DNA from: CAVUPF01 sp963803755
GTDB lineage: Bacteria > Actinomycetota > Thermoleophilia > Solirubrobacterales > 70-9
Direction of reading: 5' to 3'
DNA length: 64,000 nt
Assembly: GCA_963803755.1 (NCBI GenBank)
Contig: CAWDNP010000003.1
Location: 248,001 to 312,000 of the forward strand
Shown: one piece after another, positions 54,512 to 63,609 of the stretch
Numbering within the stretch: the first letter of the stretch is position 1
Layout of the letters: each line of letters begins with the position of its first letter
Translations under genes and position numbers: made by a program
The notes under the pieces: generated by a model
What the model saw: only the letters and a program-made list of their open reading frames with translations
The model's database searches: none
What the model was told of the DNA's origin: nothing

Positions 54512-55664
54512 CTAGGCCCGACCGGCGGCGATCGCCATCCTCTCGGCACCGGTCGCGAACAGGTAGCGGTTGATCTCGGCCAAGCCGGCGAGGTCGTGGA
54601 CGTCCTCGTCGAGGTGGGGGACGCGGATCACCCCCTTCGCTCCGCAGCTCGGCCGCGAGGCGGTCGATGTTGCGCGCGTCGCGCTCGGCCAGAGCCTGGT
54701 AGTCGGCGAAGTTCCCCGCCACCCGTCGTGCCAGGTCCTCCTCGCCGAGCTTCTCGGCGAGGGCGGAGGACAGCTCGGTGCCGTCGGCGCGCAGTCGCTC
54801 GGCCGGGTAGTGGACCTTGTTGACGATGACGCCGCCGAAGGGCAACTTCGCCTCGATCAGCTTGCGGTGGAAGTAGACCGCTTCGTCGATCGGCTCCCCC
54901 TGCGGCCCGCAGACGACCAGAAAACAGGTGCGGCTGTCGGCGAGCAGGCTGTTGACCCGTTTGGCCCGGGCCTGGAAGCCGTCGACCATGCCGCTGAAGG
55001 CGTTGAAGAACTCGGCCAGGTCGGCGATCAGGTCAAAGCCGACGATCCGCTTGAAGACGCTCAGCATGACCGAGGCGCCCCGGCCCGCCACCCGCGCGGC
55101 CAGGCCGGTCGGCCGCATGAAGACCCGCAGCGAGCGGCCCTCGATGAACTGGGTGAGGCGGCGCGGCGCGTCGAGGAAGTCGAGGGCGTTGCGGGTCGGC
55201 GGCGTGTCGAGGACGAGCAGGTCGAAGTGTCCCTCGGTGTGCAGCTCGAACAGCTTCTCCATTGCCATGTACTCCTGCGAGCCGGCCAGCGCGTTGGAGA
55301 TCTGCTGGTAGATGCGGTTGTCGAGAACCCGGTCGCGCGACTCCTCATCGGGCGCTTGGCGGGCGATCAGCTCGTCGAAGGTCGCCTTAGCGTCGAGCAT
55401 CATCGCCCAGAGCTCACCCTCAATCTCGATGCCCTCCGCTTCGAACAGCCTCGGGTCGACCCTTCTTGCCTCGTTGCCCAGCTCCTTCAGCCCGAGCGAG
55501 TCGGCGAGCCGCTTCGCCGGGTCGATCGTCAATACGCAGACCTTCAGCCCGCGGGCGGCCATTCCGCTGGCGATTGCCGCCGAGGTCGTCGTCTTGCCGA
55601 CCCCGCCCGAGCCGGCGCAGACGCAGATGTCCTTGCCCTCGAGGATGTCGCCGACCGAGGGCAT
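54512..55664 (-). pseudogene. ArsA/GET3-like ATPase, second of a pair, with a frameshift
   Basis: Deviant P-loop CAGSGGVGKTTTSAAIASGM near residue 17, switch DTPPTRNALDFLDAPRRL, IVNKVHYPAE. The family includes arsenite and tail-anchored-protein ATPases; in actinobacteria a tandem ArsA-like pair of unknown role is common. Near 54630 one extra G in a G-run shifts the frame; corrected, it ends VIRVPHLDEDVHDLAGLAEI ... TGAERMAIAAGRA with TAG at 54512-54514. Uncorrected it would run on to 54423. Its start overlaps the end of the other ATPase by one base. Confidence 0.83.
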
Positions 55665-56599
55665 CAGCCGAGCCTGCTCGAGAGCCGCCCCGCAGCCTCG
55701 GGCCCCAGTTCGGGCTCAAAGAGGAAGGGCAGGGTCTTCACCGGCGCTTTGACCCGGCGGCGCAGGCGGGCGAGCTGGGCGCGCTGGGAGCGGGCTCGGC
55801 CGTGCTCGGAGAGGGCCGCCCGCGCCGCCGCTCGCACCGCGCCCGCCTCGTGCTCGGCTAGCTCGGTGAGGCGCTCGGCCTCGGCCTTGGAGAAGCGCTC
55901 TGGGTAGAGCCCGTTCATGTAGACGCGGTCGACGGCGACGCCGACCTCCTCGCGCAGGTCGTGCTCCAGCGCGGCGGACTCGTTGACCGGCATCTCCTCG
56001 GGCAGGGCGACGATCGCCGCGCCGGTCAGCACGTGGTCGGTGATGTAGCTGTTCAGGCGCTGCGCCTGGGAGTGGATCGGGCCGACCCGTGCGATCGCGG
56101 CGAAGGTGCGCGGAGTCTGTAGGAAGCCGACCCCGTGGCCGGTGGCGGGGGCGTCGACGATCACCAGGTCGTACTTGCGCCCGCTCTTTACCTTGCGGTC
56201 GAGTTGGGCCAGCTCCCAGATCTTGCCGATCGTCACCAGCTCCTTGAGACCGGGGGTGGCGGCGGCGAGATAGCTGAAGATGCGGCTGCGGAAGAGCAGG
56301 TCGCGCATTGCCCGTACCTTGAGCTGGAGCAGCACGTACTCTCGCATGGCCTCGTCGGGGTCGATCGAGATCGACCAGAGGTTCTCGGCCATCTCGACCT
56401 CGTGGAAGCCGACCTCGGCGTGGTCGAAGATCCGCGAGGCGTTCTCCTGCGAGGAGACCTCGCAGACGATCGTCCGCTTTCCCTGGGCTGCTGCGCGCAG
56501 ACCTAGAGCGACTGCGACCGTCGTCTTGCCGACGCCCCCCTTACCGGTGACGAAGACAAGCCTCTTGTCGAGCAGCTCTGGCACGGGAAGGTCGGGCAA
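55664..56599 (-). CDS. ArsA/GET3-like ATPase, first of a pair
   Basis: 311 residues. P-loop VFVTGKGGVGKTTVAVALGL near residue 20 and switch VIVDAPATGHGVGFLQTPRT. Overlaps the start of the second ATPase gene by one base (ATGA), so the two are probably translated together and may form a heterodimer. No arsenic genes or tail-anchored substrates are nearby; the function is unknown. Divergent from parA. Confidence 0.87.
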   Translation of the reverse strand: MPDLPVPELLDKRLVFVTGKGGVGKTTVAVALGLRAAAQGKRTIVCEVSSQENASRIFDHAEVGFHEVEMAENLWSISIDPDEAMREYVLLQLKVRAMRDLLFRSRIFSYLAAATPGLKELVTIGKIWELAQLDRKVKSGRKYDLVIVDAPATGHGVGFLQTPRTFAAIARVGPIHSQAQRLNSYITDHVLTGAAIVALPEEMPVNESAALEHDLREEVGVAVDRVYMNGLYPERFSKAEAERLTELAEHEAGAVRAAARAALSEHGRARSQRAQLARLRRRVKAPVKTLPFLFEPELGPEAAGRLSSRLG

Positions 56600-56657
56600 T
56601 TCCTAGCAATTTCTCCGAGTGGCAGGAAAAGCCGCTACCCATGCGAATACCCGCGCA

Positions 56658-56963
56658 ATGGGATTCCTCAGCCGAAAGACCAAGAGTAAGTCCGCAGTCA
56701 TCGATGAGCCGCATCCGATCCTGGAGGAGCTCGAGCGGATGGAAGAGGCGGTGCCTGAGCGCTCAGGGCGCCCGAGCCGCGGAGCCCTCTCCGCGGGGCC
56801 CGGAGCCCGCTCCGCCCAAGCCGCGGGCGAGGCCCCGATCTCCACGCCACCCGCCGCAGAGGGGATCGAGGCCTCCGCGCGGGAGCGGAGCTCCGGGGCC
56901 CTCGCGGCTGTGGCCGCTGAGGCAGCAGGGCGCCGAGGGGCCCGCCCGGTTCATGCCCGGTGA
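56658..56963 (+). CDS. Short acidic ORF, possibly the detached N-terminal extension of ParA
   Basis: 101 residues from ATG 56658 (MGFLSRKTKSKSAVIDEP), then PILEELERMEEAVPER and an Ala/Gly/Pro-rich disordered part. The basic MGFL start followed by an acidic low-complexity stretch is what one expects of a linker in front of a ParA domain. It overlaps the parA reading at 56953. A frameshift between the two would join them; otherwise it is a separate small protein. Confidence 0.45.
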   Translation: MGFLSRKTKSKSAVIDEPHPILEELERMEEAVPERSGRPSRGALSAGPGARSAQAAGEAPISTPPAAEGIEASARERSSGALAAVAAEAAGRRGARPVHAR

Positions 56964-57787
56964 TCTGATCGCTCCCAGCCGTCACGAGGCCGCGGCGGCG
57001 AGCGGGGAGGCCGAGGTTTCGGTCAAGCACGCCGAGGTGATCGCCTTCGCCAACCAGAAGGGCGGGGTGGCCAAGACGACCACCACGCTCAATCTCGCCG
57101 TCGCCTTCGCCGAGTCCGGCTACCGCGTCCTCTGCATCGACCTCGATCCGCAGGGGAACCTGACCATGAGCCAGGGCATCGACCCGGACAAGGTCGAGAA
57201 GAGCCTCTATGACGTGCTGGTCAACGACATGCCGATCTCCGAGATCATCGTCAAGCGCGAGATCGACATCGCGGTCGCCTCGATCGACCTCGCCGGCGCC
57301 GAGATCGCGATGAGCACCAAGATCGGCCGCGAGCGCACGCTGCAGAAGGCCCTCAAGGAGGTCTCCGGCGGACTATGACTTCGTCTGCATCGACACGCCG
57401 CCCAGTCTCGGGCTGCTGACCATCAACGCGCTGACCGCGGCGAACAAGGTGATCGTCCCCGTCCAATGCGAGTATCTGTCGATGCGCGGGCTGGTCCAGC
57501 TCCAGAACACGCTGAAGATGATCCAGGAGAACCTCAACCCCGACGTGCGGATCGAGGGCATCCTGCCGACGATGCTCGACTCGCGGACCGTCCACGCCAA
57601 GGAGGCCGTGGAGATCCTCGAGGAGAACTTCGGCGACCTCGTCTTCAAGTCCCGCATCCGCAAGGCGATCAAATTCGCCGAGGCGCCCGTGAAGGGCGCC
57701 AGCGTGCTCAAGTACGATTCCGGCAGCAGCGCCGCGAACTACTACCGGGAGCTGGCGAAGGAGGTTCTGGCGAATGAGTCGGCGTAA
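56953..57787 (+). pseudogene. parA: ParA-family partition ATPase with a frameshift
   Basis: Deviant Walker A IAFANQKGGVAKTTTTLNLA with signature Lys, DLDPQGNLTMSQGI (A'), then, after a break at 57364-57371, DYDFVCIDTPPSLGLLTINA (Walker B/switch), PVQCEYLSMRGLVQL and SRTVHAKEAVEILEE. Removing one G restores the frame. Such ParA proteins segregate chromosomes or position machinery. Start ATG 56953 is tentative. It overlaps the ftsZ start by 14 bp; no parB is seen. Confidence 0.85.
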
Positions 57788-59167
57788 GCGGGCGAGCATG
57801 CGCGAGGGTCCCCTCGCCGATCTCTTCCGCTCGACCTCCGATGAGGCGCCCGCCGATCCGCCCGAGGCTGCCGAGCCCGGTGAGCCCGCACGCGAGGAGC
57901 CCCGCTACGGCCGCGAGGACCGGCCGAGGCACAGCGCGCCGCCGAGCCCGAGGCCTCACCGTCTGCACCGCCTCGGCCGGAGTCCTCGGTCGAGCCCGCC
58001 CCGGAGCGTCTGAAGCGCGTCTTCTCCGAGGAGCCCAGGACCCGCGGCCGCGAGGACCCGGCTGTCGTCGACACGCCCCGCTACGGCCGCGAGGAGCCGG
58101 CCTATGAGCCGCCGGGCAGCGGCCAGCCGCACCAGCCGGTGATCCGCGTGGTCGGGGTCGGCGGCGCCGGCGTCAACGCCGTCAACCGCATGGTCGACGC
58201 CCGCATCCCCGGGGTCGAGTTCATGGCGGTCAACACCGACCTGCAGTCGCTGCAGCTCTGCGTCGCCGACATCACCGTCCACATCGGCGACGAGCAGACG
58301 CGGGGGCTGGGCGCCGGCGCGGACCCCGAGCTCGGGCACCGCTCGGCCTTCGAGGAGCAGGACAAGATCAAGCGCCTGCTGAAGGGCTCCGACATGGTCT
58401 TCGTCGCCGCCGGCGCGGGCGGCGGCACCGGCACCGGCGCCGCCCCCGTCGTCGCCCGCCTCGCCCGCGAGGTCGGCGCGCTGACCGTCGGCATCGTCAC
58501 CAAGCCGTTCAGCTTCGAGGGCAGCCGCCGCGGCAACCAGGCCGGCAAGGGAATCGAGGAACTGGCGGCCGAGGTCGACACGCTGATCGTCGTCCCCAAC
58601 GACCGCCTGCTCGAGGTGCTCGACCAGCAGACCTCGATGGTCGAGGCCTTCCAGGTCGCCGACGACGTGCTGCGCCAGGGCGTTCAGGGCGTCTCGGACC
58701 TGGTCACCCTCCCGGCGCTGATCAACCTCGACTTCGCCGACGTGCGGACGATCATGTCCGAGGCCGGCCGGGCGCTGCTGGGGATCGGCATGGGTCACGG
58801 CGAGGGGCGGGCGGTGCTCGCCGCCGAGAAAGCGATCTCCTCGCCGCTGCTCGAGACCTCGATGGAGGGGGCGCGCGCGATCCTGCTCTCGATCACCGGC
58901 GGGCCCGACCTCTCTTTGGTCGAGGTCAGCGAGGCGGCCAAGGTCGTCGGCGAGGCGGCGCACCCCGACGCCAACATCATCTTCGGCGCCAACGTCGACG
59001 AGGAACTCGGCGACCAGGTCTGGGTCACGGTGGTGGCGACCCGATTTGACGGCAGCCCGGCGCTGCCGCGCCGCGCCGCCGAACCGACGATCCGTCGCAC
59101 CAAGGACGCCGGCCGCGGCCGGCGCGGCGAGCTCGGCATCGACGTTCCCGAGTTCCTCCCCGGCTAG
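57774..59167 (+). pseudogene. ftsZ: Cell-division GTPase FtsZ, N-terminal frameshift
   Basis: The tubulin-like core from IRVVGVGGAGVNAVNRMVDA is complete: T-loops AVNTDLQSL and AAGAGGGTGTGAAPVV, then VPNDRLLEVLDQ, FADVRTIMSEAGRALLGIG, and the C-terminal peptide GIDVPEFLPG that binds FtsA/SepF-type partners. In front is a disordered extension (MREGPLADLFRSTSDE ..., PRYGRE motif twice). The extension changes frame near 57927-57945, one base missing. ATG 57774 is chosen for its GGAGG 9 nt upstream; ATG 57798 is the other option. Core function is not affected if translation begins within frame. Confidence 0.88.
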
Positions 59168-59184
59168 CACTACCCTCAGCTACC

Positions 59185-60690
59185 ATGAGAGGGGTCGTCG
59201 CCGCCGGCCATCCGCTGACCGCCGAGGCGGGGGCGCAGGTGCTGCACGAGGGCGGCAACGCCGTCGACGCCGCCGTCTGCGCGGTGCTCGCCTCCTTCGC
59301 GGTCGAGAGCCCGCTGACGGGGTTCGGCGCGGGCGGGTTCATGATGGTCCACCGCGGGGAGGAGACCGTTCTCATCGACTTCTTCGTCGCCGCGCCGGGC
59401 AAGGACGGGATCGAGCGGAGGGCCGAGCTGGTTGCGGTACCTGTCCATTTCGACGCCGAGACGGTCCAGACGTTCTACGTCGGGCCGGCCTCCTGCGGGG
59501 TGCCTGGCACCGCCGCCGGGTTGGAGCTGGCGCTGGGGCGCTTCGGCTCGGCGCCGCTGGAGGAGCTCGTTCGCCCCGGCGCCCGCCTCGCCCGCGAGGG
59601 CGCCCCGGTGAACGCCGAGCAGGCCTACATCCTCGACATCCTCGCCCCGATCCACGAGCGGCTGCCGGGGACGCGCGAGCTCTACGCACCCGGAGGGCGG
59701 ACGCTGCGCGAGGGTGACGTCTTTCGCTTCGGGGAGTTGGCCGAGGCGCTGGAGCGCTTCGGCGCCGAGGGGGCGGAGCCGTTTTACCGCGGCGACGTGG
59801 CGCGCGCGCTGAGCGAGGTCACCGTGGCGGGCGGCGGCACGCTCGGGCCGGCCGACCTCGCAACCTATGAGGCGATCGAGCGGCGGCCGATCCGGACCTC
59901 CTACCGCGGGGCCGAGGTCCTCACGAACCCGCCGCCGTCCTCGGGCGGGATCCTGATCGCCTTCTGCCTCGGCCTGCTGGAGCGGCTCGGGGAGAGCAGC
60001 GGGCCCGAGCAACTGGTCGCCGCGATGGGCGCGGCCAACAGCCGCCGCGGCAAGGAGTTCGCCGAGGCGCTCTACGGGGAGGAGCTGGCGGCGAGCTTCC
60101 TCGACCCGACCGGCCTCGACCTCGAGGCGGGTGACCTGCTCGGCTCGACCACCCACATCTCGGTCCTCGACGCCGCCGGGATGTGCGCGAGCGTCACCTG
60201 CTCCAACGGCTCGGGCTCGGGCGTCCTCGTGCCCGGCACCGGCGTGATCCTCAACAACATGCTCGGCGAGGAGGACCTAAACCCGCTCGGCTTCCACGCC
60301 ATCGCGCCCGGTCGTCGCGTGCCCTCGATGATGGCGCCGACCGTCGTGCTGCGCGACGGGGAGATCGAGGTCGGGCTCGGCAGCGCCGGCTCCAACCGCA
60401 TCCGCTCGGCGATCCTGCAGACGATCGTCCGGGTCGTCGAGGAGGGGATGGGCGCCGCCGAGGCGGTGCGGGCGCCGCGACTGCATTTCGAGGACGGCGT
60501 CGTCCAGGCGGAGCCGGGGATCGATGAGGCGGCCCTGAGGCGGCTGGAGGCGCGCGGCATCGAGGTCGCCCGCCGCCCCCGGATCAACCTCTTCTTCGGC
60601 GGCTGTCAAGCGGTGGCCCGCGATAGGGTGAGCGGCGAGCTGAGCGGTGGCGGGGACCCGCGCCGCGGCGGCGCGGTGGCAACCGCGTAG
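59185..60690 (+). CDS. ggt: Gamma-glutamyltransferase
   Basis: 501 residues. Ntn-hydrolase fold with the self-cleaving, nucleophilic Thr at about 322 (GSTTHISVLDAAG), preceded by NPPPSSGGILIAFCLGLLE. GVLVPGTGVILNNML and RVPSMMAPTVVL match the small-subunit motifs. No signal peptide is visible (MRGVVAAGHPLTAEAGAQVL), so it may be cytoplasmic; it would act on glutathione, ergothioneine-pathway thiols or other gamma-glutamyl compounds. It follows ftsZ by 17 bp. Confidence 0.9.
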   Translation: MRGVVAAGHPLTAEAGAQVLHEGGNAVDAAVCAVLASFAVESPLTGFGAGGFMMVHRGEETVLIDFFVAAPGKDGIERRAELVAVPVHFDAETVQTFYVGPASCGVPGTAAGLELALGRFGSAPLEELVRPGARLAREGAPVNAEQAYILDILAPIHERLPGTRELYAPGGRTLREGDVFRFGELAEALERFGAEGAEPFYRGDVARALSEVTVAGGGTLGPADLATYEAIERRPIRTSYRGAEVLTNPPPSSGGILIAFCLGLLERLGESSGPEQLVAAMGAANSRRGKEFAEALYGEELAASFLDPTGLDLEAGDLLGSTTHISVLDAAGMCASVTCSNGSGSGVLVPGTGVILNNMLGEEDLNPLGFHAIAPGRRVPSMMAPTVVLRDGEIEVGLGSAGSNRIRSAILQTIVRVVEEGMGAAEAVRAPRLHFEDGVVQAEPGIDEAALRRLEARGIEVARRPRINLFFGGCQAVARDRVSGELSGGGDPRRGGAVATA

Positions 60691-60730
60691 CTGGCGGCGT
60701 CCGCGGCCCGCGCGGTGGAGAATGGCGCCC

Positions 60731-61858
60731 ATGGCGGAGCGCCCTGAGATCGACTTCGACGCCGAGGGCCTGCTGGAAGGGGTCGAGGGCGAGTCTCGCC
60801 GGGCTCGCCTTGCCCTGCTCGAGCAGCTGGCATCGGAGGGCGTTTCGGTGAAGGAGCTGCGCGAGGCGGTCGCCGCCGGGCGCCTCACCCTGCTCCCGGT
60901 CGAGCGGGCGCTCGCCGGCGACGGCCCCCGCTACACGCCGCGCGAGGTGGCCGAGATCTCCGGCGTCGACTTGGCGCTCCTGCAGCGCTCCACTGCGGCG
61001 CTCGGCGTGCCCTACCCCGACCCCGATGTGCGAACCCTGAACGAGGCCGATGTGGAGACAGCGCGCCGGGTGAAGGCCTTCCACGACGCCGGCCTGCCGG
61101 AGGAGGGCATCGTGCAGGTGGCGCGGACGATCGGGATCGGCACGGCGCGGATCGCCGAGGCAAACCGCGAGCTGATGATCCGCACCCTGATGCAGCCCGG
61201 CGACACCGAGCGCGACCTGGCGCTCCGCTTCGCCGCCGCCGCCGAGCACATGCTGCCGGTGTTTGAGCCGATCCTGCTCTACGCGCTGCGGGCCCACATG
61301 CTCGAGCAGATCCGCCGCGACGTGATCGGCGCCGCCGACCTCGCCGCCGGCGAGCCGGGCGCCACCTCGGAGGTGGCGGTCTGCTTTGCCGACCTGGTCG
61401 GCTTCACCAAGCTCGGTGAGGAGATCGCGACCGAAGAGCTCGGCCTGATCGCCGGTCGGCTTGACGAATTGGCGAGCGCCGTCGCCGAGCCGCCGGTGCG
61501 GCTGGTGAAGCTGATCGGCGACGCGGCGATGCTGGTCTCCACCGAGGCGGCTCCGATGGTGGAGGCGGCGCTGCGGATGGTCGAGGCCGCCGAGCTCGAA
61601 GGCGAGGACTTCCCGCGGCTGCGGGCGGGCATCGCCTATGGCTCGGCCCTCGTCCGCACCGGCGACTACTACGGGCGCCCGGTCAACCTGGCGAGCCGTC
61701 TCACCGGCATCGCCAAACCGGGCAGCGTCCTGGTCGACGTAGCGGCGAGGGAGGCGGCGGGGGAGGGATTCGAGTACTCCTTCGCCGGCGAGCGTCGCCT
61801 CAAGGGCTTTGACTCACGGGTAAAACAGTTCCGGGTGCGCCGCGCGCGCGGCTTCTGA
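60731..61858 (+). CDS. Class III adenylate/guanylate cyclase
   Basis: 375 residues. An N-terminal helical domain of about 200 residues (ISGVDLALLQRSTAALGVPY) resembles the regulatory part of mycobacterial Rv1264/Rv2212-type cyclases, which respond to pH in Rv1264. The catalytic domain has VAVCFADLVGFTKLGEEIA with the first metal Asp, VKLIGDAAMLVS with the second, and GRPVNLASRLTGIAKPGSVL. ATG 60731 is preferred; ATG 60722 is 3 codons earlier. Probable cAMP synthesis; regulation unknown. Confidence 0.86.
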   Translation: MAERPEIDFDAEGLLEGVEGESRRARLALLEQLASEGVSVKELREAVAAGRLTLLPVERALAGDGPRYTPREVAEISGVDLALLQRSTAALGVPYPDPDVRTLNEADVETARRVKAFHDAGLPEEGIVQVARTIGIGTARIAEANRELMIRTLMQPGDTERDLALRFAAAAEHMLPVFEPILLYALRAHMLEQIRRDVIGAADLAAGEPGATSEVAVCFADLVGFTKLGEEIATEELGLIAGRLDELASAVAEPPVRLVKLIGDAAMLVSTEAAPMVEAALRMVEAAELEGEDFPRLRAGIAYGSALVRTGDYYGRPVNLASRLTGIAKPGSVLVDVAAREAAGEGFEYSFAGERRLKGFDSRVKQFRVRRARGF

Positions 61859-61861
61859 GGC

Positions 61862-62833
61862 TCAGGCGGGCTTGCGGCCGGAGACGAGCAGGTTGTAGAA
61901 GAGCTCGGCCGGGAGGTGGGGCTCGAGCAGGCGGGTGTCGACCTTCTGCAAGGCGATGTAGCTGCGGAAGGCAAAGCTGCGCCAGCCCCATGAGACCGAG
62001 TCCGGCTCGGCGGTCGACTCGACCGTTCGCAGTCCCCAGCCCCAGGCGTTGGCGAGCAGCTCCTCACCGCCGACGCGACGCTCCTCAAAGCCGGCGTCGC
62101 GCAGCAGGCGTCGCAGATCGGCGGGGGCGAAGGCGTGGACGTCGACCTCGCCCTCCAGGGCGTGGCCGTTTGACTGCTCTGCCTCGGGCACGACGCGGCG
62201 GTGCGCCCGCACCAGCTCGCGCCAGGCGGGGGCGAGGATCAGCCCCGCCCGCTTCGGCAAAACGGCGAGGCGGTCTCCGTAGCGCGAGGGCTCGCCGGCG
62301 AAGGCGATCACGCCACCGGGGCGCAGCACGCGGCGGAACTCCGAGAAGGCGCGCTTTAGGTCGGGGATGTGATGCAGGACTGCATGGCCGAAGACGAGGT
62401 CGAAGCTCTCCCCCTCGAAGGGGAGCTGCTCGGCCTCGGTCGCGACCGTCTCCACCTCCAGCCCGAGCGCCTCTGCGGTGCGCGAGAGCCGCCTCAGCAT
62501 CCCCGGGGAGATGTCCGTTGCCGTCAGTTGTTTGACCACGCCGAGCTGGAGCAGGTTGAGCGAGAAGTAGCCGGTGCCCGAGCCGATCTCAAGCCCGTCG
62601 CCGAAGGTTCGCCCTCCGAGCCCGCCGAGCGCCTTGACCAGCTTCAGCCGCACCTGCTCCTTGCCGGTATCGCCGAAGTCGATCCCCCACTTGGCGTCAT
62701 ACTCATCAGCCGCCGCGTCGTGGTAGCGGGTGTTGACGTCTTTGATCTGCTCCGGCGTGGCGGTCGGGGAGGCTGGCACGGGGTCGGGAACTCTACGCAG
62801 AAAGGCGCAATGCACGGAGCGCAGGACCCGCAA
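61862..62833 (-). CDS. Class I SAM-dependent methyltransferase
   Basis: 323 residues. Motif I LEIGSGTGYFSLNLLQLG, motif II region VETVATEAEQLPF, VFGHAVLHHIPDLKRAFSEF, and post-motif LRPGGVIAFAGEPSRYG, a UbiE/COQ5-like pattern. A C-terminal extension of about 100 residues (ELLANAWGWGLRTVES) is not typical and suggests a specific substrate, possibly a lipid. The N-terminal start is uncertain. Convergent with the cyclase gene. Confidence 0.83.
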   Translation of the reverse strand: MRVLRSVHCAFLRRVPDPVPASPTATPEQIKDVNTRYHDAAADEYDAKWGIDFGDTGKEQVRLKLVKALGGLGGRTFGDGLEIGSGTGYFSLNLLQLGVVKQLTATDISPGMLRRLSRTAEALGLEVETVATEAEQLPFEGESFDLVFGHAVLHHIPDLKRAFSEFRRVLRPGGVIAFAGEPSRYGDRLAVLPKRAGLILAPAWRELVRAHRRVVPEAEQSNGHALEGEVDVHAFAPADLRRLLRDAGFEERRVGGEELLANAWGWGLRTVESTAEPDSVSWGWRSFAFRSYIALQKVDTRLLEPHLPAELFYNLLVSGRKPA

Positions 62834-62847
62834 TAGCGTCCCTTTCC

Positions 62848-63609
62848 GTGGGCGAGGAATACCTCCAGCTAAACCAGCCCCCCGGGGTACCGCCGCTGCC
62901 GCTGACCGGGGAGCGCACGCTGCCCGACCTGCCGGAGGAGAACTACTGGTACCGGCGCCACCTTGCCGTTTATGAGTGGATCGCGGCGCGGGTCGCCGGC
63001 CTGCGGGTCCTCGACATGGCCTGCGGGGAGGGATATGGGTCCGACGTGCTGGCCGGGGCGGCGGCGAGCGTCACCGGCGTCGATGCCAACCCCGAGGCCC
63101 ACGAGCACGCGCGGCTGCGCTACGTGCGACCGAACCTGGGCTTCGAGCGCGATCTGGTCGAGAACTACGCCGAGCCCTGCGACGCAGTCGTCTTCTTGCA
63201 GACGATCGAGCACGTCCAAGACGCGGGGGTGATCCTCGAGCACTTCCGCGCGATGCTCGCGCCGGGCGGCGTCGCCTACGTCTCCACGCCCAACCTGCTT
63301 ACCCTCGCGCCGCCAGGGGCCGAGAAATCCGACAACCCGTGGCACCTCCGCGAGTTCCGCGCCGCCGAGTTCCGCGCGCTGTGTGAGGCGCGCTTCCCGC
63401 ACGTCGAGATGCTCGGCCTCTTTCACGCCCGCAAGCTGCGGGCGCACGAGGTCGCGCTTCAGCTTGGCTGGGACGCGGTCCACGGGAAGCTCGGGCTGAC
63501 CAGGCGCTTCTACGACTGGTTCACGCCGGCGATCGCGGCGTCTGACTTCGCGCTCAGGGAAGGCGACCTCGACTCCGCGCTGGACTTCCTCGCCGTCTGC
63601 CATGCCTGA
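62848..63609 (+). CDS. Class I SAM-dependent methyltransferase
   Basis: 253 residues from GTG 62848. Motif I VLDMACGEGYGSDVLAG, acidic loop VTGVDANPEAHEHA, VVFLQTIEHVQDAGVILEHF and APGGVAYVSTPN, the pattern of methyltransferases next to glycan genes. The gene overlaps the GH57 gene by 8 bp, so a role in modifying a glycan (for example methylated polysaccharide) is plausible but not shown. Confidence 0.85.
   Translation: MGEEYLQLNQPPGVPPLPLTGERTLPDLPEENYWYRRHLAVYEWIAARVAGLRVLDMACGEGYGSDVLAGAAASVTGVDANPEAHEHARLRYVRPNLGFERDLVENYAEPCDAVVFLQTIEHVQDAGVILEHFRAMLAPGGVAYVSTPNLLTLAPPGAEKSDNPWHLREFRAAEFRALCEARFPHVEMLGLFHARKLRAHEVALQLGWDAVHGKLGLTRRFYDWFTPAIAASDFALREGDLDSALDFLAVCHA

Noticed and set aside
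56603..56845. Minus-strand ORF between the ArsA-like pair and parA
   Set aside because: Antisense to the MGFLSRK ORF, no coding signals of its own.
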